DNA of 64,000 nucleotides, from the NCBI GenBank assembly GCA_021807105.1, contig JAKAPL010000008.1, positions 1 through 64,000 of the forward strand, given 5' to 3'. Shown piece by piece: positions 43,173 through 51,294 of the stretch; the first letter of the stretch is position 1, and each line of letters starts with the position of its first letter. The stretch comes from Myxococcales bacterium. Lineage in GTDB: Bacteria > Myxococcota > Myxococcia > Myxococcales > JAKAPL01. The translations under genes and the position numbers were made by a program. Below the pieces are notes generated by a model. That model was given only the letters and a program-made list of their open reading frames with translations. It searched no databases and was not told the origin of the DNA.

Positions 43173-43853
43173 TCAGCATCGGAGAAAGGCTTCGAGGATC
43201 CGACGGCCGTCGACGTTGCCGAGCACCGCCTCGCTCGCCCGCTCGGGATGCGGCATCAGGCCGACCACGTTGCCGGCGCGATTGGCGACGCCCGCCACGT
43301 TGCCCTCGGCGCCGTTGGGGTTGGCGGCCCGGGTCGTCTCGCCCGCCTCGTCGCAGTAGCGAAGGAGCGTCCGCCCGGTCGCCCCGTCGCCGTCGAGCCC
43401 CCCCGGACCCCGCTGGTAGCGCCCCTCGGCGTGGGCGATCGGCAGGCGCAGGACGGTCCCGGGAGAGAGCCCCCGCGTCGCGGCGGAATCGGCAGACTCC
43501 ACGCGGACGAACGTGTCCGCGCAGACGAAGCGCAGCCCCTCGTTGCGCCCGAGCACGCCCGGGAGGAGGCCCGCCTCGCAAAGGATCTGGAAACCGTTGC
43601 AGATCCCGAGGACCGGGCCGCCGGCGTCCGCGAACCGCCGCACCTCGCCCATCACCGGCGAGAAGCGGGCGAGGGCCCCGCAGCGCAGGTAATCGCCGTA
43701 CGAGAAGCCGCCGGGCAGGATGACGTGAGTCGCGCCCGACAGGCTCGTCTCCTTGTGCCAGACGAAGCGGGCGCTCGCGCCCAACACGTGCGCGACGGCG
43801 TGATAGGCGTCGTGGTCGCAGTTCGCGCCGGGGAAGACGACGATGCCGACCAC
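43173..43853 (-). CDS. purQ: Phosphoribosylformylglycinamidine synthase I (glutaminase subunit)
   Basis: PurQ hydrolyses glutamine and channels ammonia to PurL. The 226-residue class I amidotransferase has [13 protein letters not shown], the oxyanion [12 protein letters not shown], nucleophile Cys in [11 protein letters not shown], and the catalytic His/Glu in [10 protein letters not shown]. The GTG start at 43853 is only 3 nt from the terminus of the family-1 repeat, and no clear Shine-Dalgarno sequence is present. Confidence 0.95.
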   Translation of the reverse strand: MVGIVVFPGANCDHDAYHAVAHVLGASARFVWHKETSLSGATHVILPGGFSYGDYLRCGALARFSPVMGEVRRFADAGGPVLGICNGFQILCEAGLLPGVLGRNEGLRFVCADTFVRVESADSAATRGLSPGTVLRLPIAHAEGRYQRGPGGLDGDGATGRTLLRYCDEAGETTRAANPNGAEGNVAGVANRAGNVVGLMPHPERASEAVLGNVDGRRILEAFLRC

Positions 43854-43856
43854 GGG

Positions 43857-44042
43857 CTAGGAGGCGGGTGGGAAATGGCTGCCTGCTGCGAAAGCCGATC
43901 CCCTCGCTGCGACGGGCGGCCTCGCCGCTTCGCTGCTCGACGTACTGCAAAGAGTACGTCTCCGCGGTTCACTCTTCGGGCGCCCATCTCGCTTCGGTCT
44001 CGGCTTTCTCACGACGGCACCCATTTGACACCAGCCTCCTAA
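43857..44042 (-). repeat. 186-bp structured repeat, family 1, copy B, within the pur operon
   Basis: This is the reverse-orientation partner of 9643-9829, matching along its whole length with about 85% identity. The central stem is 8 bp (43939-43946 GACGTACT with 43953-43960 AGTACGTC). It spans the entire gap from the purS stop, which lies inside its end, to 3 nt before the purQ start. A purS-purQ transcript must therefore carry it as folded RNA. Confidence 0.85.
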
Positions 44043-44287
44043 GGCGTCCCGGGGACGTCGACCCGGAAGCTCTCGACGACCGGATTCACAAGGAGCCTCC
44101 GGCACATCTCCTCGACCGAAGCGCGCGCGGCCATGGGGTCGGTTTCCGCCAGCTCGATCTCGAGATACTTCCCCAGCCGGACGTCCTGGACCTTCGAGAA
44201 GCCGAGTGCTTCGAGCGAGCCTCGGACCGCGTTTCCTTGCGGGTCGAGCACGCCGGGTTTCAGGGTCACATACACCCGCGCCTGCAT
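44039..44287 (-). CDS. purS: Phosphoribosylformylglycinamidine synthase subunit PurS
   Basis: PurS is the small subunit that joins PurQ and PurL. The 82 residues open MQARVYVTLKPGVLDPQGNAV and continue with SLEALGFSKVQDVRLGKYLEIEL, both diagnostic. The ATG at 44287 is chosen because it gives the conserved start; an upstream in-frame ATG at 44308 would overlap the likely promoter. It heads purS-purQ-x-purL. Confidence 0.94.
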   Translation of the reverse strand: MQARVYVTLKPGVLDPQGNAVRGSLEALGFSKVQDVRLGKYLEIELAETDPMAARASVEEMCRRLLVNPVVESFRVDVPGTP

Positions 44288-44292
44288 GAGTC

Positions 44293-44321
44293 TCCCTAAC
44301 CCTCGCACGCGAACCCGTCAA
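44293..44321 (-). promoter_or_regulatory. Possible promoter of the pur operon, leaderless
   Basis: On the minus strand TTGACG (44316-44321) and TAGGGA (44293-44298) have a 17-bp spacer. Initiation would fall at about 44286-44287, at the purS ATG itself. The -35 is strong and the -10 poor. No PurR-like operator was recognised. Confidence 0.4.
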
Positions 44322-44418
44322 CAGCCCGGGGTGCCGATGAGGGCGCGTCTTCTCTCCCGGGACTCGGCCGCCCTGCTCCCGGGCGCGTCGATCACCGGGG
44401 ACCAGGGCGCCGGGGGCA

Positions 44419-45174
44419 CTACTCGCCAGTCGTGAAGTCGTCGCGGCGGTTCTGCGCCCAGCAGGACTCCGTCGACTCGGAGCAGCTCGGGCGGTCCTTG
44501 CCGTAGCTGACCGTCTTCATCTGCTTCTTGGCGACGCCGAGGTTCAGCAGGTACTTCATCGCCGCGTTGGCGCGCCGCTGGCCGAGGTGGAGGTTGTACT
44601 CCTCGGTGCCGCGCTCGTCGCAGTTGCCGGCGATGCTCAGCCGGGCGTCGCCCTTGGTCTTCAGGCAGTCGGCGTTCTTCTGGAGGGTGGCCTTGGCGTC
44701 CTCGTCGAGGGTCGCCTCGTTGTAAGCGAAGTGGATGGGGTTGAACGAGCAGCCCACCGGCGCCTGACAGGTCCCGTCGACGCACTTCTGGCCGCTCGGG
44801 CAGTCGGTGTCGGCCGCGCACTGGGGCTTCACCTGGCAGCGGTTGTTCTTGCAGACCTGGCCGGCGCCGCAGTCCGTGTCCTTCTCACACTCGATGATGC
44901 ACTTGCCGTCGCGGCAGATCTTCGGCGACTTGCAGTCGGCGTCGCTCGCGCACTCCGGCTTGGGCACGCACTTGTTGGCCTGGCACTGGAAGCCCGCCGG
45001 GCAGTCCGAGTCCTTGCCGCACTCCTGGCAGGTCCCGTCGATGCAGACGCCCTTGTGGCCGTCGCGGTTGCAATCGGACGTGTCATTGCACTTCGGATAG
45101 GACGGCCTACAACCCACGGCGAGCAGTGTTGCACTGGCGAGAACACCGAGCGACAACGTGAATCGAGACGACAT
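44419..45174 (-). CDS. Pal/OmpA-domain lipoprotein with Cys-rich repeats
   Basis: The signal ends LLAVGC at residue 22, so it is a lipoprotein. Residues about 29-142 form five short Cys-rich modules (CxxDxDCxxGxxCxxxxC). The C-terminal 110 residues are an OmpA/Pal peptidoglycan-binding domain: IHFAYNEATLDEDAKATL, then NCDERGTEEYNLHLGQRRA. It probably links outer membrane to peptidoglycan as Pal does, with an added disulfide-rich stalk. It has a good promoter and an AGGAGGGC ribosome site. No tol genes are adjacent. Confidence 0.88.
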   Translation of the reverse strand: MSSRFTLSLGVLASATLLAVGCRPSYPKCNDTSDCNRDGHKGVCIDGTCQECGKDSDCPAGFQCQANKCVPKPECASDADCKSPKICRDGKCIIECEKDTDCGAGQVCKNNRCQVKPQCAADTDCPSGQKCVDGTCQAPVGCSFNPIHFAYNEATLDEDAKATLQKNADCLKTKGDARLSIAGNCDERGTEEYNLHLGQRRANAAMKYLLNLGVAKKQMKTVSYGKDRPSCSESTESCWAQNRRDDFTTGE

Positions 45175-45210
45175 ATCGTAAGCCCTCCTGAAGGCTTTGT
45201 GGACGGCGGC

Positions 45211-45238
45211 CTTTTAGCACCGTCCGGGGGGATGTCAA
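45211..45238 (-). promoter_or_regulatory. Sigma70-type promoter of the Pal-like lipoprotein
   Basis: Minus strand TTGACA (45233-45238) and TAAAAG (45211-45216), with a 16-bp spacer. Predicted start is near 45204, giving a leader of about 30 nt that contains the AGGAGGGC ribosome site. Confidence 0.65.
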
Positions 45239-45312
45239 CAGGAAACCGCGGCTCCGCGGATTCATCCGTTCGCCGTCCAACCGCCGCCCGGCCGCCCGTA
45301 TTCCCGAGGCGG

Positions 45313-45756
45313 CTACCGCCCGGCGAGCCTTTCGGGCCACCGGTAGAGCATCAGGTAGACCACGATCCCGCTCGCCGAAACGAACATCCAGATGGGGAAC
45401 GTCCAGCGGGCGATCCGGCGGTGGGCGCCAAAGCGCGCGGAGAGCGAGAGGTACAGCGTGACGCCGGCGAGCGGGACGACGGCGCCCGCGAGGACCATGT
45501 GCGGGAAGAGGATGGAGAGGTAGAGCTCGCGCCAGGGCCCGCGTCCGGCGAACGTCCGGGTCCCGTGGAAGGCCGCCCGCGTGAGGTAGCCCGCGAGGAA
45601 GAGCGTCGAGGCGAGGGCGGCGGAGAGCATGGCCCGCCGGTGCAGGTCGCGCCGGCCGCGGCGGATGGCCCAGTACCCCGTGGCGAGACAGACCGCCGAG
45701 AGGGCGTTGAAGCCGGCGTTGATCCCGCCGAGATACGGCACGAGGGCGCGGAGCAC
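45313..45756 (-). CDS. DUF420 membrane protein
   Basis: The 147-residue protein has four hydrophobic helices and the DUF420 phrases [17 protein letters not shown] and HMVLAGAVVPLAGVTLYLSL. It carries conserved His residues that may bind haem or copper. Proteins of this family (CtaM/YozB-like) are found with cytochrome-oxidase assembly genes. Here it ends the ctaA operon, starting with a GTG 3 nt after the sco stop. Confidence 0.85.
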   Translation of the reverse strand: MLRALVPYLGGINAGFNALSAVCLATGYWAIRRGRRDLHRRAMLSAALASTLFLAGYLTRAAFHGTRTFAGRGPWRELYLSILFPHMVLAGAVVPLAGVTLYLSLSARFGAHRRIARWTFPIWMFVSASGIVVYLMLYRWPERLAGR

Positions 45757-45759
45757 GGG

Positions 45760-46416
45760 TCAGTTCGCGAGCCGCCGCGCGTCGCGGGCGAGCCGGGCGG
45801 TGGAGTCGGCGTCGTCGCCGTAGTAGCCGCGGATGTGCCCGCGCTGGTCGACGAGGACGAGCCGCTCGTCGTGGACGACCGCACCCTCGCCGGCGTCCAC
45901 GTCGCCGGAGGCCATCGTGAGCAGGAAGCCGCGGGTCACGAGCGTCCGGATCCGCTCGGGCGGCCCGGTGAGGAAGCTCCAGCGGGAGAAGTCCGCGCCG
46001 GCCCGCTCGCCGTAAGCGCGCAGGACCGCGGGGCTGTCGTGGACCGGATCGACGGTGAAGCTCACCAGGCGGATCGAGCGATCGCGAAGGCGCCTCTGGA
46101 GCGACGCCATGCGCATCGTGATGAGGGGGCAGGCCGCGGTGCAGCGGCTGAAGACGAAGCCGGCGATCCAGGGATGTCCGGAGAGCTGCGCGCTGCCGAA
46201 GCTCTCGCCGTTCTGGTCGGTGAGCTGGAACACGGGGACGGCCGCGATGTCCGGCAGCGGCGGCCGCGGGCGGCACCTGCCGAGCCAGAGGGAGACGAGG
46301 CCGGTCAGCCCGCCCAGCACGAGGCCGGCGAGCGCCCCGCGGGCGATGCCCCGGAGGAGCCGCGCGCGGGGCTCGCCGGCGCGGCCGATCGCCTCGTCCT
46401 GGGGGGCGTCATCCAC
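45760..46416 (-). CDS. SCO1/SenC copper chaperone
   Basis: SCO proteins deliver copper to the CuA site of cytochrome oxidase. The 218-residue protein has an N-terminal membrane anchor (about 22-46) and a thioredoxin-like domain. The copper motif is CxxxC (FSRCTAACPLI), and the third ligand His lies in AVVHDERLVLVD. It sits between the ABC permease and the DUF420 gene. Confidence 0.92.
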   Translation of the reverse strand: MDDAPQDEAIGRAGEPRARLLRGIARGALAGLVLGGLTGLVSLWLGRCRPRPPLPDIAAVPVFQLTDQNGESFGSAQLSGHPWIAGFVFSRCTAACPLITMRMASLQRRLRDRSIRLVSFTVDPVHDSPAVLRAYGERAGADFSRWSFLTGPPERIRTLVTRGFLLTMASGDVDAGEGAVVHDERLVLVDQRGHIRGYYGDDADSTARLARDARRLAN

Positions 46417-46455
46417 GGACGCTTCTTAGCGCCGCCCTCGCCCATCCCGCAACCT

Positions 46456-47271
46456 CTAGGCCCTCCGCCGGCAGGCGACGATCGCCGCCGTGAGCGTGAG
46501 CGCCGTGAAGCCTCCGAGGACGGCGAGCGAGGCTCCCGCGCCCGCGGGCACGGCCGCGGACAGACCGGGCGGGAGGCGGCCTCCGTACAGGGCGATCCGC
46601 ACGGTGCCGACCGCGTACGAGAGGGGATCGCAGCGCAGGACCGCCGCAAAGGCGGGCAAGCGCGAGGACGGGGGGAACATCGCGCCGGAGACGACCCAGA
46701 GCGGCAAGAGGAGGGTCATCTGGATCGCGTGGAACGCCTGGAGGTTGTCGAGCCACCAGGCGACCGCGAAGCCCAGCGCCGCGAGGGAGAAGGCGCCGAG
46801 CGCGAGGGCGGAGAGGAGGAGCGGGAGGTCGATCGCCCGGAGCGGGAACCCCGCCGCGGGGGCGAGCAGGAGAAAGAGCGCCGCCTGGAGGAGCGCGAGG
46901 GTCGCGGCCCCCAGGCAGCGGCCGACGACGAGCGCCGCCCGGGAGCCGGGCGCGACGAGGACCGGCAGGAGGAAGCCGGCGTGGCGGTCCTCGATGACCG
47001 AGACCGTGGCGAAGATCGAGGCGAAGACGATCACCATCAGGACGACGCCGGGGAAGAAGTACTGGAGGTAGCCGACCGAGGCGCCCGGCATCCGGAAGGT
47101 CGCGGCCATCCCGGACCCGATGATGGCCCAGAAGAGGATCGGCTGTCCGAGCGCGCCCAAGAGGCGGCTCGGCTGCCGCAGGAAGCGGATCACGTCCCGG
47201 CGCCAGAGGACCGTGGCGACGGTGAGATCGGCCGCGAGAGGCGAGGGCTCGCACCCCTCATCGCGCCTCAC
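46456..47271 (-). CDS. ABC-2 type transporter permease
   Basis: The permease has 271 residues and six hydrophobic segments in the ABC-2 arrangement. Its GTG start at 47271 overlaps the TGA of the ATPase gene (gtga), so expression is coupled. Typical phrases are IEDRHAGFLLPVLVAPGSR and LPLWVVSGAMFPPSS. Placement in a haem A/oxidase operon suggests a role in oxidase maturation, perhaps export of haem, copper or another factor, but the substrate is not known. Confidence 0.85.
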   Translation of the reverse strand: MRRDEGCEPSPLAADLTVATVLWRRDVIRFLRQPSRLLGALGQPILFWAIIGSGMAATFRMPGASVGYLQYFFPGVVLMVIVFASIFATVSVIEDRHAGFLLPVLVAPGSRAALVVGRCLGAATLALLQAALFLLLAPAAGFPLRAIDLPLLLSALALGAFSLAALGFAVAWWLDNLQAFHAIQMTLLLPLWVVSGAMFPPSSRLPAFAAVLRCDPLSYAVGTVRIALYGGRLPPGLSAAVPAGAGASLAVLGGFTALTLTAAIVACRRRA

Positions 47272-48287
47272 CTCCGTAGGAGCATCCCCAACTCTTTGCG
47301 CGGCGAGAGCGTCCTCGGGAGCGGTCGTTCCGGAGCTTCGCCGCCCGCGAGAGGCCGTCCGGTCACCTGCAGGAAGACGTCGGCGAGCGACGGCCGGCGC
47401 AGGGAGACGCTCTGGAGCGCGCCGGCCGGCAGGGCCTCGACGATCCGGGGGATCCACTCGTGGCCCCGCGTCCGCTCGAGGTGGAGGGTCCGCCCGGACA
47501 GCCGCACGTCCCCGCCGAACCGGGCGGCGAGCGCCGCGCGCGAGAGCTCCGGCGATCGCCCCTCGGCGAGCTCGAGGTCGATCACGTCGCCGGCGACCCG
47601 CCGCCGCAGCTCCTCGACGGTCCCCTCGGCCGCGGCCCGCCCGCCGTGCAGGATGAGCAGCCGCCCGCAGCGCTCGGCCTCCTCGGGCCGGTGGGTGGTG
47701 ACGAGGACGGTGAGGCCCTCCTCCCGGCGGAGCGCGTCGAGGCGCCGCCACGCGCGCTGGAAGGACGCCTCGTCGAGGCCGGCGGTCGGCTCGTCGAGGA
47801 CGAGGATGGACGGGCCGTGGATCAGCGCGCGCGCGAGCTCGAGCCGGCGGCGCATCCCGCCCGAGTAACGCTCGACCGGCTCGTCCGCCCGATCGGAGAG
47901 CTCCGCGAAGTCGAGGAGCTGCTCGGCGCGCCGCCGCGCCTGCGCGCGCGCGACGCGGTAGAGCGCGGCCCCGAGCACGAGGTTCTCGCGGGCCGTCAGC
48001 TTGAGATCGAGGCTGCCCGCCTGAAAGACCACGCCGAGCCGGCTGCGCAGCGTCCGGTCCCCCGCGCGCACGGGGCGCCCCTCGAGGCGGAAGGTCCCCT
48101 GCTGCGCGGTGAGCAGGCCGGTGAGGACGTGGAACGTCGTCGTCTTCCCCGCGCCGTTCGGGCCGAGGAAGCCGAAGACATCCCCGCGGTCGATCGAGAA
48201 GGAGAGCCCGTCGAGGACCTGGCGCGCGCCGTACGCGTGGCGCAGAGAGGAGGCGGAGAGGAGCGGGGGCGCGGGCGCGATCGCCAC
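47268..48287 (-). CDS. ABC transporter ATP-binding protein
   Basis: The 339-residue ATPase contains Walker A GPNGAGKTT, the Q-loop in VVFQAGSLDLKLTARENL, the signature YSGGMRRRLELARAL, Walker B ILVLDEPTAGLD and the switch His in VTTHRPEEAE. It belongs to the CcmA/drug-export-like group that pairs with ABC-2 permeases. The C-terminal about 110 residues form the usual accessory domain. It starts 3 nt after ctaB. Confidence 0.92.
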   Translation of the reverse strand: MAIAPAPPLLSASSLRHAYGARQVLDGLSFSIDRGDVFGFLGPNGAGKTTTFHVLTGLLTAQQGTFRLEGRPVRAGDRTLRSRLGVVFQAGSLDLKLTARENLVLGAALYRVARAQARRRAEQLLDFAELSDRADEPVERYSGGMRRRLELARALIHGPSILVLDEPTAGLDEASFQRAWRRLDALRREEGLTVLVTTHRPEEAERCGRLLILHGGRAAAEGTVEELRRRVAGDVIDLELAEGRSPELSRAALAARFGGDVRLSGRTLHLERTRGHEWIPRIVEALPAGALQSVSLRRPSLADVFLQVTGRPLAGGEAPERPLPRTLSPRKELGMLLRR

Positions 48288-48290
48288 CTT

Positions 48291-49190
48291 CTACCCGTGG
48301 GTCGCGTCGAGGAGGAGCGCGCCGGAGAGGACGAGGAGGTAGAGGATCGAGTAGGCGAAGAGGCCGCCCGCCCACCTCCGGGTCGCGGCCGAGAGGGAGG
48401 AGGGACGGAGCCCCGACGAGGCCCAGGCCAGGAAGACGATCCCCGCGGCGGCCGCGACCGCGAGGTAGCCCCTGCCCGCGAGGCCGAGCGGGGTCGCGGC
48501 GAGCGAGGCCGGCACGAGCAGGGCCGTGTAGAGCAGCAGGTGGCGCCGCGCCGCCGCCTCGCCCTTCACGAGCGGCAGCACCTTGAAGCCGCCGCGGGCG
48601 TAGTCGTCCTGGAGGCAGAGGGTGATGGCGAGGAAGTGGGGGAGCTGCCAGAGGAACAGGACGAGGAAGAGCCAGAGGCCGGGCCGCCCGATCCGTCCCG
48701 TCACCGCGGTCCAGCCGATGAGCGGGGGGAGGGCGCCGGGGACCGCGCCGGCCAGGAGCGCCTTGGGGGTCCGCGTCTTGAGCGGCGTGTAGACCCAGAC
48801 GTAGCCGGCGAGCGCGAGGGCGGCGAGCAGCGCGGGGAGCGGCCCGGCGAACGCGAGCAGAACGGCGAGCCCGGCCGCCGCGAACCCCGCGCCCGCGGCG
48901 AGCCCTGCGCCCGGCGAGAGCCGTCCGGCGGCGAGCGGCCGCCGGCGCGTCCGCTCCATGCGCGCGTCCGCCTCCCGCTCCATCCAGCAGTTGAGGGCGT
49001 TCGCCGCCCCGACGACGAGCGCGGTCCCCGCCAGCGTGGCCGCCACGAGCAGGCCGCCGGGGTGGCCGGGGGCGAGGAAGATCCCGGTCGCGGCGGTGGC
49101 GAGGACGACCCCCGTCACCCGCGGCTTGGTCAGCGCGAGGACGTCGCCGCCGGCCGCGAGCGCCGACGAGGGGGCGAGGACCGATTCCAT
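48291..49190 (-). CDS. ctaB: Protohaem IX farnesyltransferase (haem O synthase)
   Basis: It farnesylates haem B to haem O. The 299-residue UbiA-family membrane protein has NALNCWMEREADARMERTRR, the first Asp-rich motif, followed by RPLAAGRLSPG; YVWVYTPLKTRTPKALL and GAVPGALPPLIGW are equally typical. The ATG at 49190 directly follows the ctaA stop. Confidence 0.94.
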   Translation of the reverse strand: MESVLAPSSALAAGGDVLALTKPRVTGVVLATAATGIFLAPGHPGGLLVAATLAGTALVVGAANALNCWMEREADARMERTRRRPLAAGRLSPGAGLAAGAGFAAAGLAVLLAFAGPLPALLAALALAGYVWVYTPLKTRTPKALLAGAVPGALPPLIGWTAVTGRIGRPGLWLFLVLFLWQLPHFLAITLCLQDDYARGGFKVLPLVKGEAAARRHLLLYTALLVPASLAATPLGLAGRGYLAVAAAAGIVFLAWASSGLRPSSLSAATRRWAGGLFAYSILYLLVLSGALLLDATHG

Positions 49191-50108
49191 CTACGCGGCC
49201 TCCAGCGCGCGGGCGGGCGCGGCGATCGGCAGGGCGGCCGCCTCCGGCCCGGCGAGCGAGAGGCGCAGGGAGAGGACGGCGGCGAAGAGGAGCGATCCCG
49301 CCGCCAGGTGCGCGGTCACCGTCGCGACGTCGAGGTAGGAGAGCACGCTCGCGAGGCCGAGCCCGACTTGGACGAGGACGAGCAGGACCGCCGCCGCCGC
49401 GAGCCGGCGCGGCGGCGCGGCGGCGCTCTCCCGCCAGGTCCGGGAGGCCGCGAGGACGACGAGCCCCGCGACCGCCAGCGCGAACAGCTCGTGCGCGCGG
49501 ATCGTCCACGCCGGCCCGTCGGCGGCGGCCGGCCAGAACGAGCCGCCGCAGGAGAGGATCGCGGCGTTGCAGGCGAGCCCCGCGCCGGTGTGGCGCACGA
49601 AGGCGCCGAGCAGGAGCTGCGCGTAGACCGCGGCGGCCGCGACCGCCGAGAGGGCCCGGGCGCTCCCCGCGGCCGGCGCCGCCCGCGGCGCGGGCTCCCG
49701 CGTCGCGAAGACCGCCCAGATCACGCTCGCGAAGAAGGCCTGCGAGACCGCCAGGTGCGCGACCCGGATGACGAGCGGCAGCCGGAGGAGCACGGTCAGC
49801 CCGCCGAGGAGGGCCTGCGCGAGGACGAGGCCGAGGGCGGTGAGACCGGCGCGCCGCGCCGCCCCGCCGCGCCGCCAGCCGGCGGCCGAAAAGAGCGCGG
49901 TCAGCGTCGCGACCGCCGCCGCGACATAGCGGTGGCCCACCTCGAAGAAGACGCGCCCCGAGAGCTTCGGGAAGGCCTCCCCATGGCAGAGCGGCCAGTC
50001 GGGGCAGGCGAGCGCCGATTCCGTCGCCCAGACGAGCCCTCCGGCGACCACGAGGAGGAACGTCGCGCCCGCGGTGACGAGCGCGAGCCGATGGATCGGA
50101 GCCCGCAA
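49191..50108 (-). CDS. ctaA: Haem A synthase (COX15/CtaA)
   Basis: It oxidises the haem O methyl group to the formyl of haem A. The 305-residue, eight-helix protein has conserved His in FEVGHRYVAA, RVAHLAVSQ, IRAHELFALA and VTAHLAAGS, plus the early ALACPDWPLCHG motif and a second Cys pair (LACNAAILSCGG). A TTG at 50108 gives a good N-terminus. It heads ctaA-ctaB-ATPase-permease-sco-DUF420, which implies an aa3-type oxidase encoded elsewhere. Confidence 0.92.
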   Translation of the reverse strand: MRAPIHRLALVTAGATFLLVVAGGLVWATESALACPDWPLCHGEAFPKLSGRVFFEVGHRYVAAAVATLTALFSAAGWRRGGAARRAGLTALGLVLAQALLGGLTVLLRLPLVIRVAHLAVSQAFFASVIWAVFATREPAPRAAPAAGSARALSAVAAAAVYAQLLLGAFVRHTGAGLACNAAILSCGGSFWPAAADGPAWTIRAHELFALAVAGLVVLAASRTWRESAAAPPRRLAAAAVLLVLVQVGLGLASVLSYLDVATVTAHLAAGSLLFAAVLSLRLSLAGPEAAALPIAAPARALEAA

Positions 50109-50159
50109 TTCAGAGGGTATCTAATGACCCCGCCCAGGAGGATCAAGGTGGCGGCTTTA

Positions 50160-50323
50160 GAGTGTGTGAATGAATCTCCGGACCGAACCCGGCCGTCGAG
50201 GCGGTCCCAGATGCGAGGCGCGGCAACGAGGCATGCTCGCTGGAGCATGCCGCAGTTGACGGAACGAAGCAGATGGGCCCGGATCGGCGGCCTGGCGACG
50301 GGAGGGGATTCGTTCACACACTC
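50160..50323 (+). repeat. 164-bp structured repeat, family 2, full copy
   Basis: Terminal inverted repeats gagtgtgtgaatgaatc (50160-50176) and gattcgttcacacactc (50307-50323) match at 16 of 17 positions. The centre has a perfect 8-bp stem, GCATGCTC (50231-50238) with GAGCATGC (50243-50250). Shortened relatives occur at 12535-12618 and 43005-43046, with end fragments at 3155-3172 and 15956-15975. The element occupies most of the spacer upstream of ctaA. No coding content is evident. Confidence 0.85.
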
Positions 50324-50396
50324 TCACCAGCCGCGAGGCGAACGGTCGCCCTGGGACGCGACGCGCGCCCTGACGAGGGGGCGGACCGCCCCCTCG

Positions 50397-50822
50397 CTAC
50401 CGCTTCGCCCAATCGCGCAGCTTCGCGTGGACGGCCCGGAGCCGCTCCGTCGCCTCGGCGGCCACCGGCGCGAGGGACGGCTGGTCGACGACCTGGAACA
50501 GCGAGCGCGGGTTCGCGATCGAGATGACCGTCGCGTCCGCCTCCTTCCAGAGGCAGACGTTGCAGGGGAGCAGGAGCCCCACGAAGGGATCGGCCGTGAG
50601 CGCGCGGTGGGCGAGCTTCGGGTTGCAGGCCCCGAGGATCAGGTAAGGGCCCATGTCCACGCCGATCTTCTGCTTCAGGGTCGCGGCGGCGTCGATCTCC
50701 GTCAGGATGCCGAAGCCCTGTTCGGCGAGCGCCTCGGCGACCCGTTTCCGGCTCTCCTCCATGGAGAGGCCCGGGAAGCGGGCGGTGAATCCGTACTCGG
50801 GTCCTTCGGTCGCGGGGTTCAT
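50397..50822 (-). CDS. DUF302 protein
   Basis: The 141-residue protein carries the DUF302 phrases MEESRKRVAEALAEQGFGILTEID, LKQKIG, YLILGACNPKLAHRAL and LLLPCNVCLWKE. The CNVC pair is a possible metal or redox site. Function of the family is not established. The ATG at 50822 has a GGAGACG ribosome site and removes a non-homologous upstream extension. Confidence 0.85.
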   Translation of the reverse strand: MNPATEGPEYGFTARFPGLSMEESRKRVAEALAEQGFGILTEIDAAATLKQKIGVDMGPYLILGACNPKLAHRALTADPFVGLLLPCNVCLWKEADATVISIANPRSLFQVVDQPSLAPVAAEATERLRAVHAKLRDWAKR

Positions 50823-50960
50823 GTTCGTCTCCTCGGTGTGGGCGCTCCGGCTGCTCGAGAGAGCCATTGTAGGCCCCGCAGGGTTCGGCCGCGAGCCCGG
50901 GAGCGGCGCGAACGCGGCCACGGGGGAAGGCGGAGATCGGGAGGCTCCCTGCCCGGCGGC
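50823..50960. other. Upstream part of the DUF302-etfB spacer
   Basis: Together with the repeat array and promoter that follow, this forms a 472-bp gene-free gap. Nothing recognisable is seen in this part apart from the DUF302 ribosome site at its left edge. Confidence 0.4.
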
Positions 50961-51151
50961 GAGAGACCCCTCCCTCCTCGCGAGAGACCCCTCGGAGTCG
51001 ATGAGAGAGGCCTCCGAGGGGCCCTGAGAGGCCTCCGAGGGGGCCTGAGAGGCCTCTGAAGGGCCCTGAGAGGCCTCCGAGGGGCCCTGAGAGGCCTCCG
51101 AGGGGCCTTGAGAGGCCTCCGAGGGGCCCTGAGAGGCCTCTCAAGGGACGA
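50961..51151. repeat. 21-bp-period tandem array upstream of etfBA
   Basis: Nine units are visible. Seven near-identical 21-bp units begin at 51005, 51026, 51047, 51068, 51089, 51110 and 51131 (each starting gagaggcctc and ending with ggggccct or a variant). Two more diverged units begin at 50961 and 50982. Each contains the palindromic AGGCCT and GGCC. The array ends about 80 bp before the etfB promoter. Period and style match the array at 21418-21970. Confidence 0.85.
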
Positions 51152-51231
51152 GGAGCCCCCTCCTCGGCTCCGGGGCTGAAGGGTTCGAGGGTGCAGCGTC
51201 GATGAGCAACGACGGGCGGGCTGGAAACCTC

Positions 51232-51259
51232 TTGACTGTCGCCGCGGGGCCTCTAGAAT
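51232..51259 (+). promoter_or_regulatory. Strong sigma70-type promoter of etfBA
   Basis: TTGACT (51232-51237) and TAGAAT (51254-51259) are separated by 16 bp, each matching consensus at five of six positions. Transcription would start near 51266, and a GGAGG ribosome site at 51284-51288 precedes the etfB ATG. Confidence 0.75.
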
Positions 51260-51294
51260 CCGCCGCACCGCGTTAGAGCCTCTGGAGGCACGGC

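Noticed and set aside
50961-51151. CRISPR array (regular short repeats)
   Set aside because: The units are contiguous with no unique spacers, and no cas genes are present; the same applies to 21418-21970.
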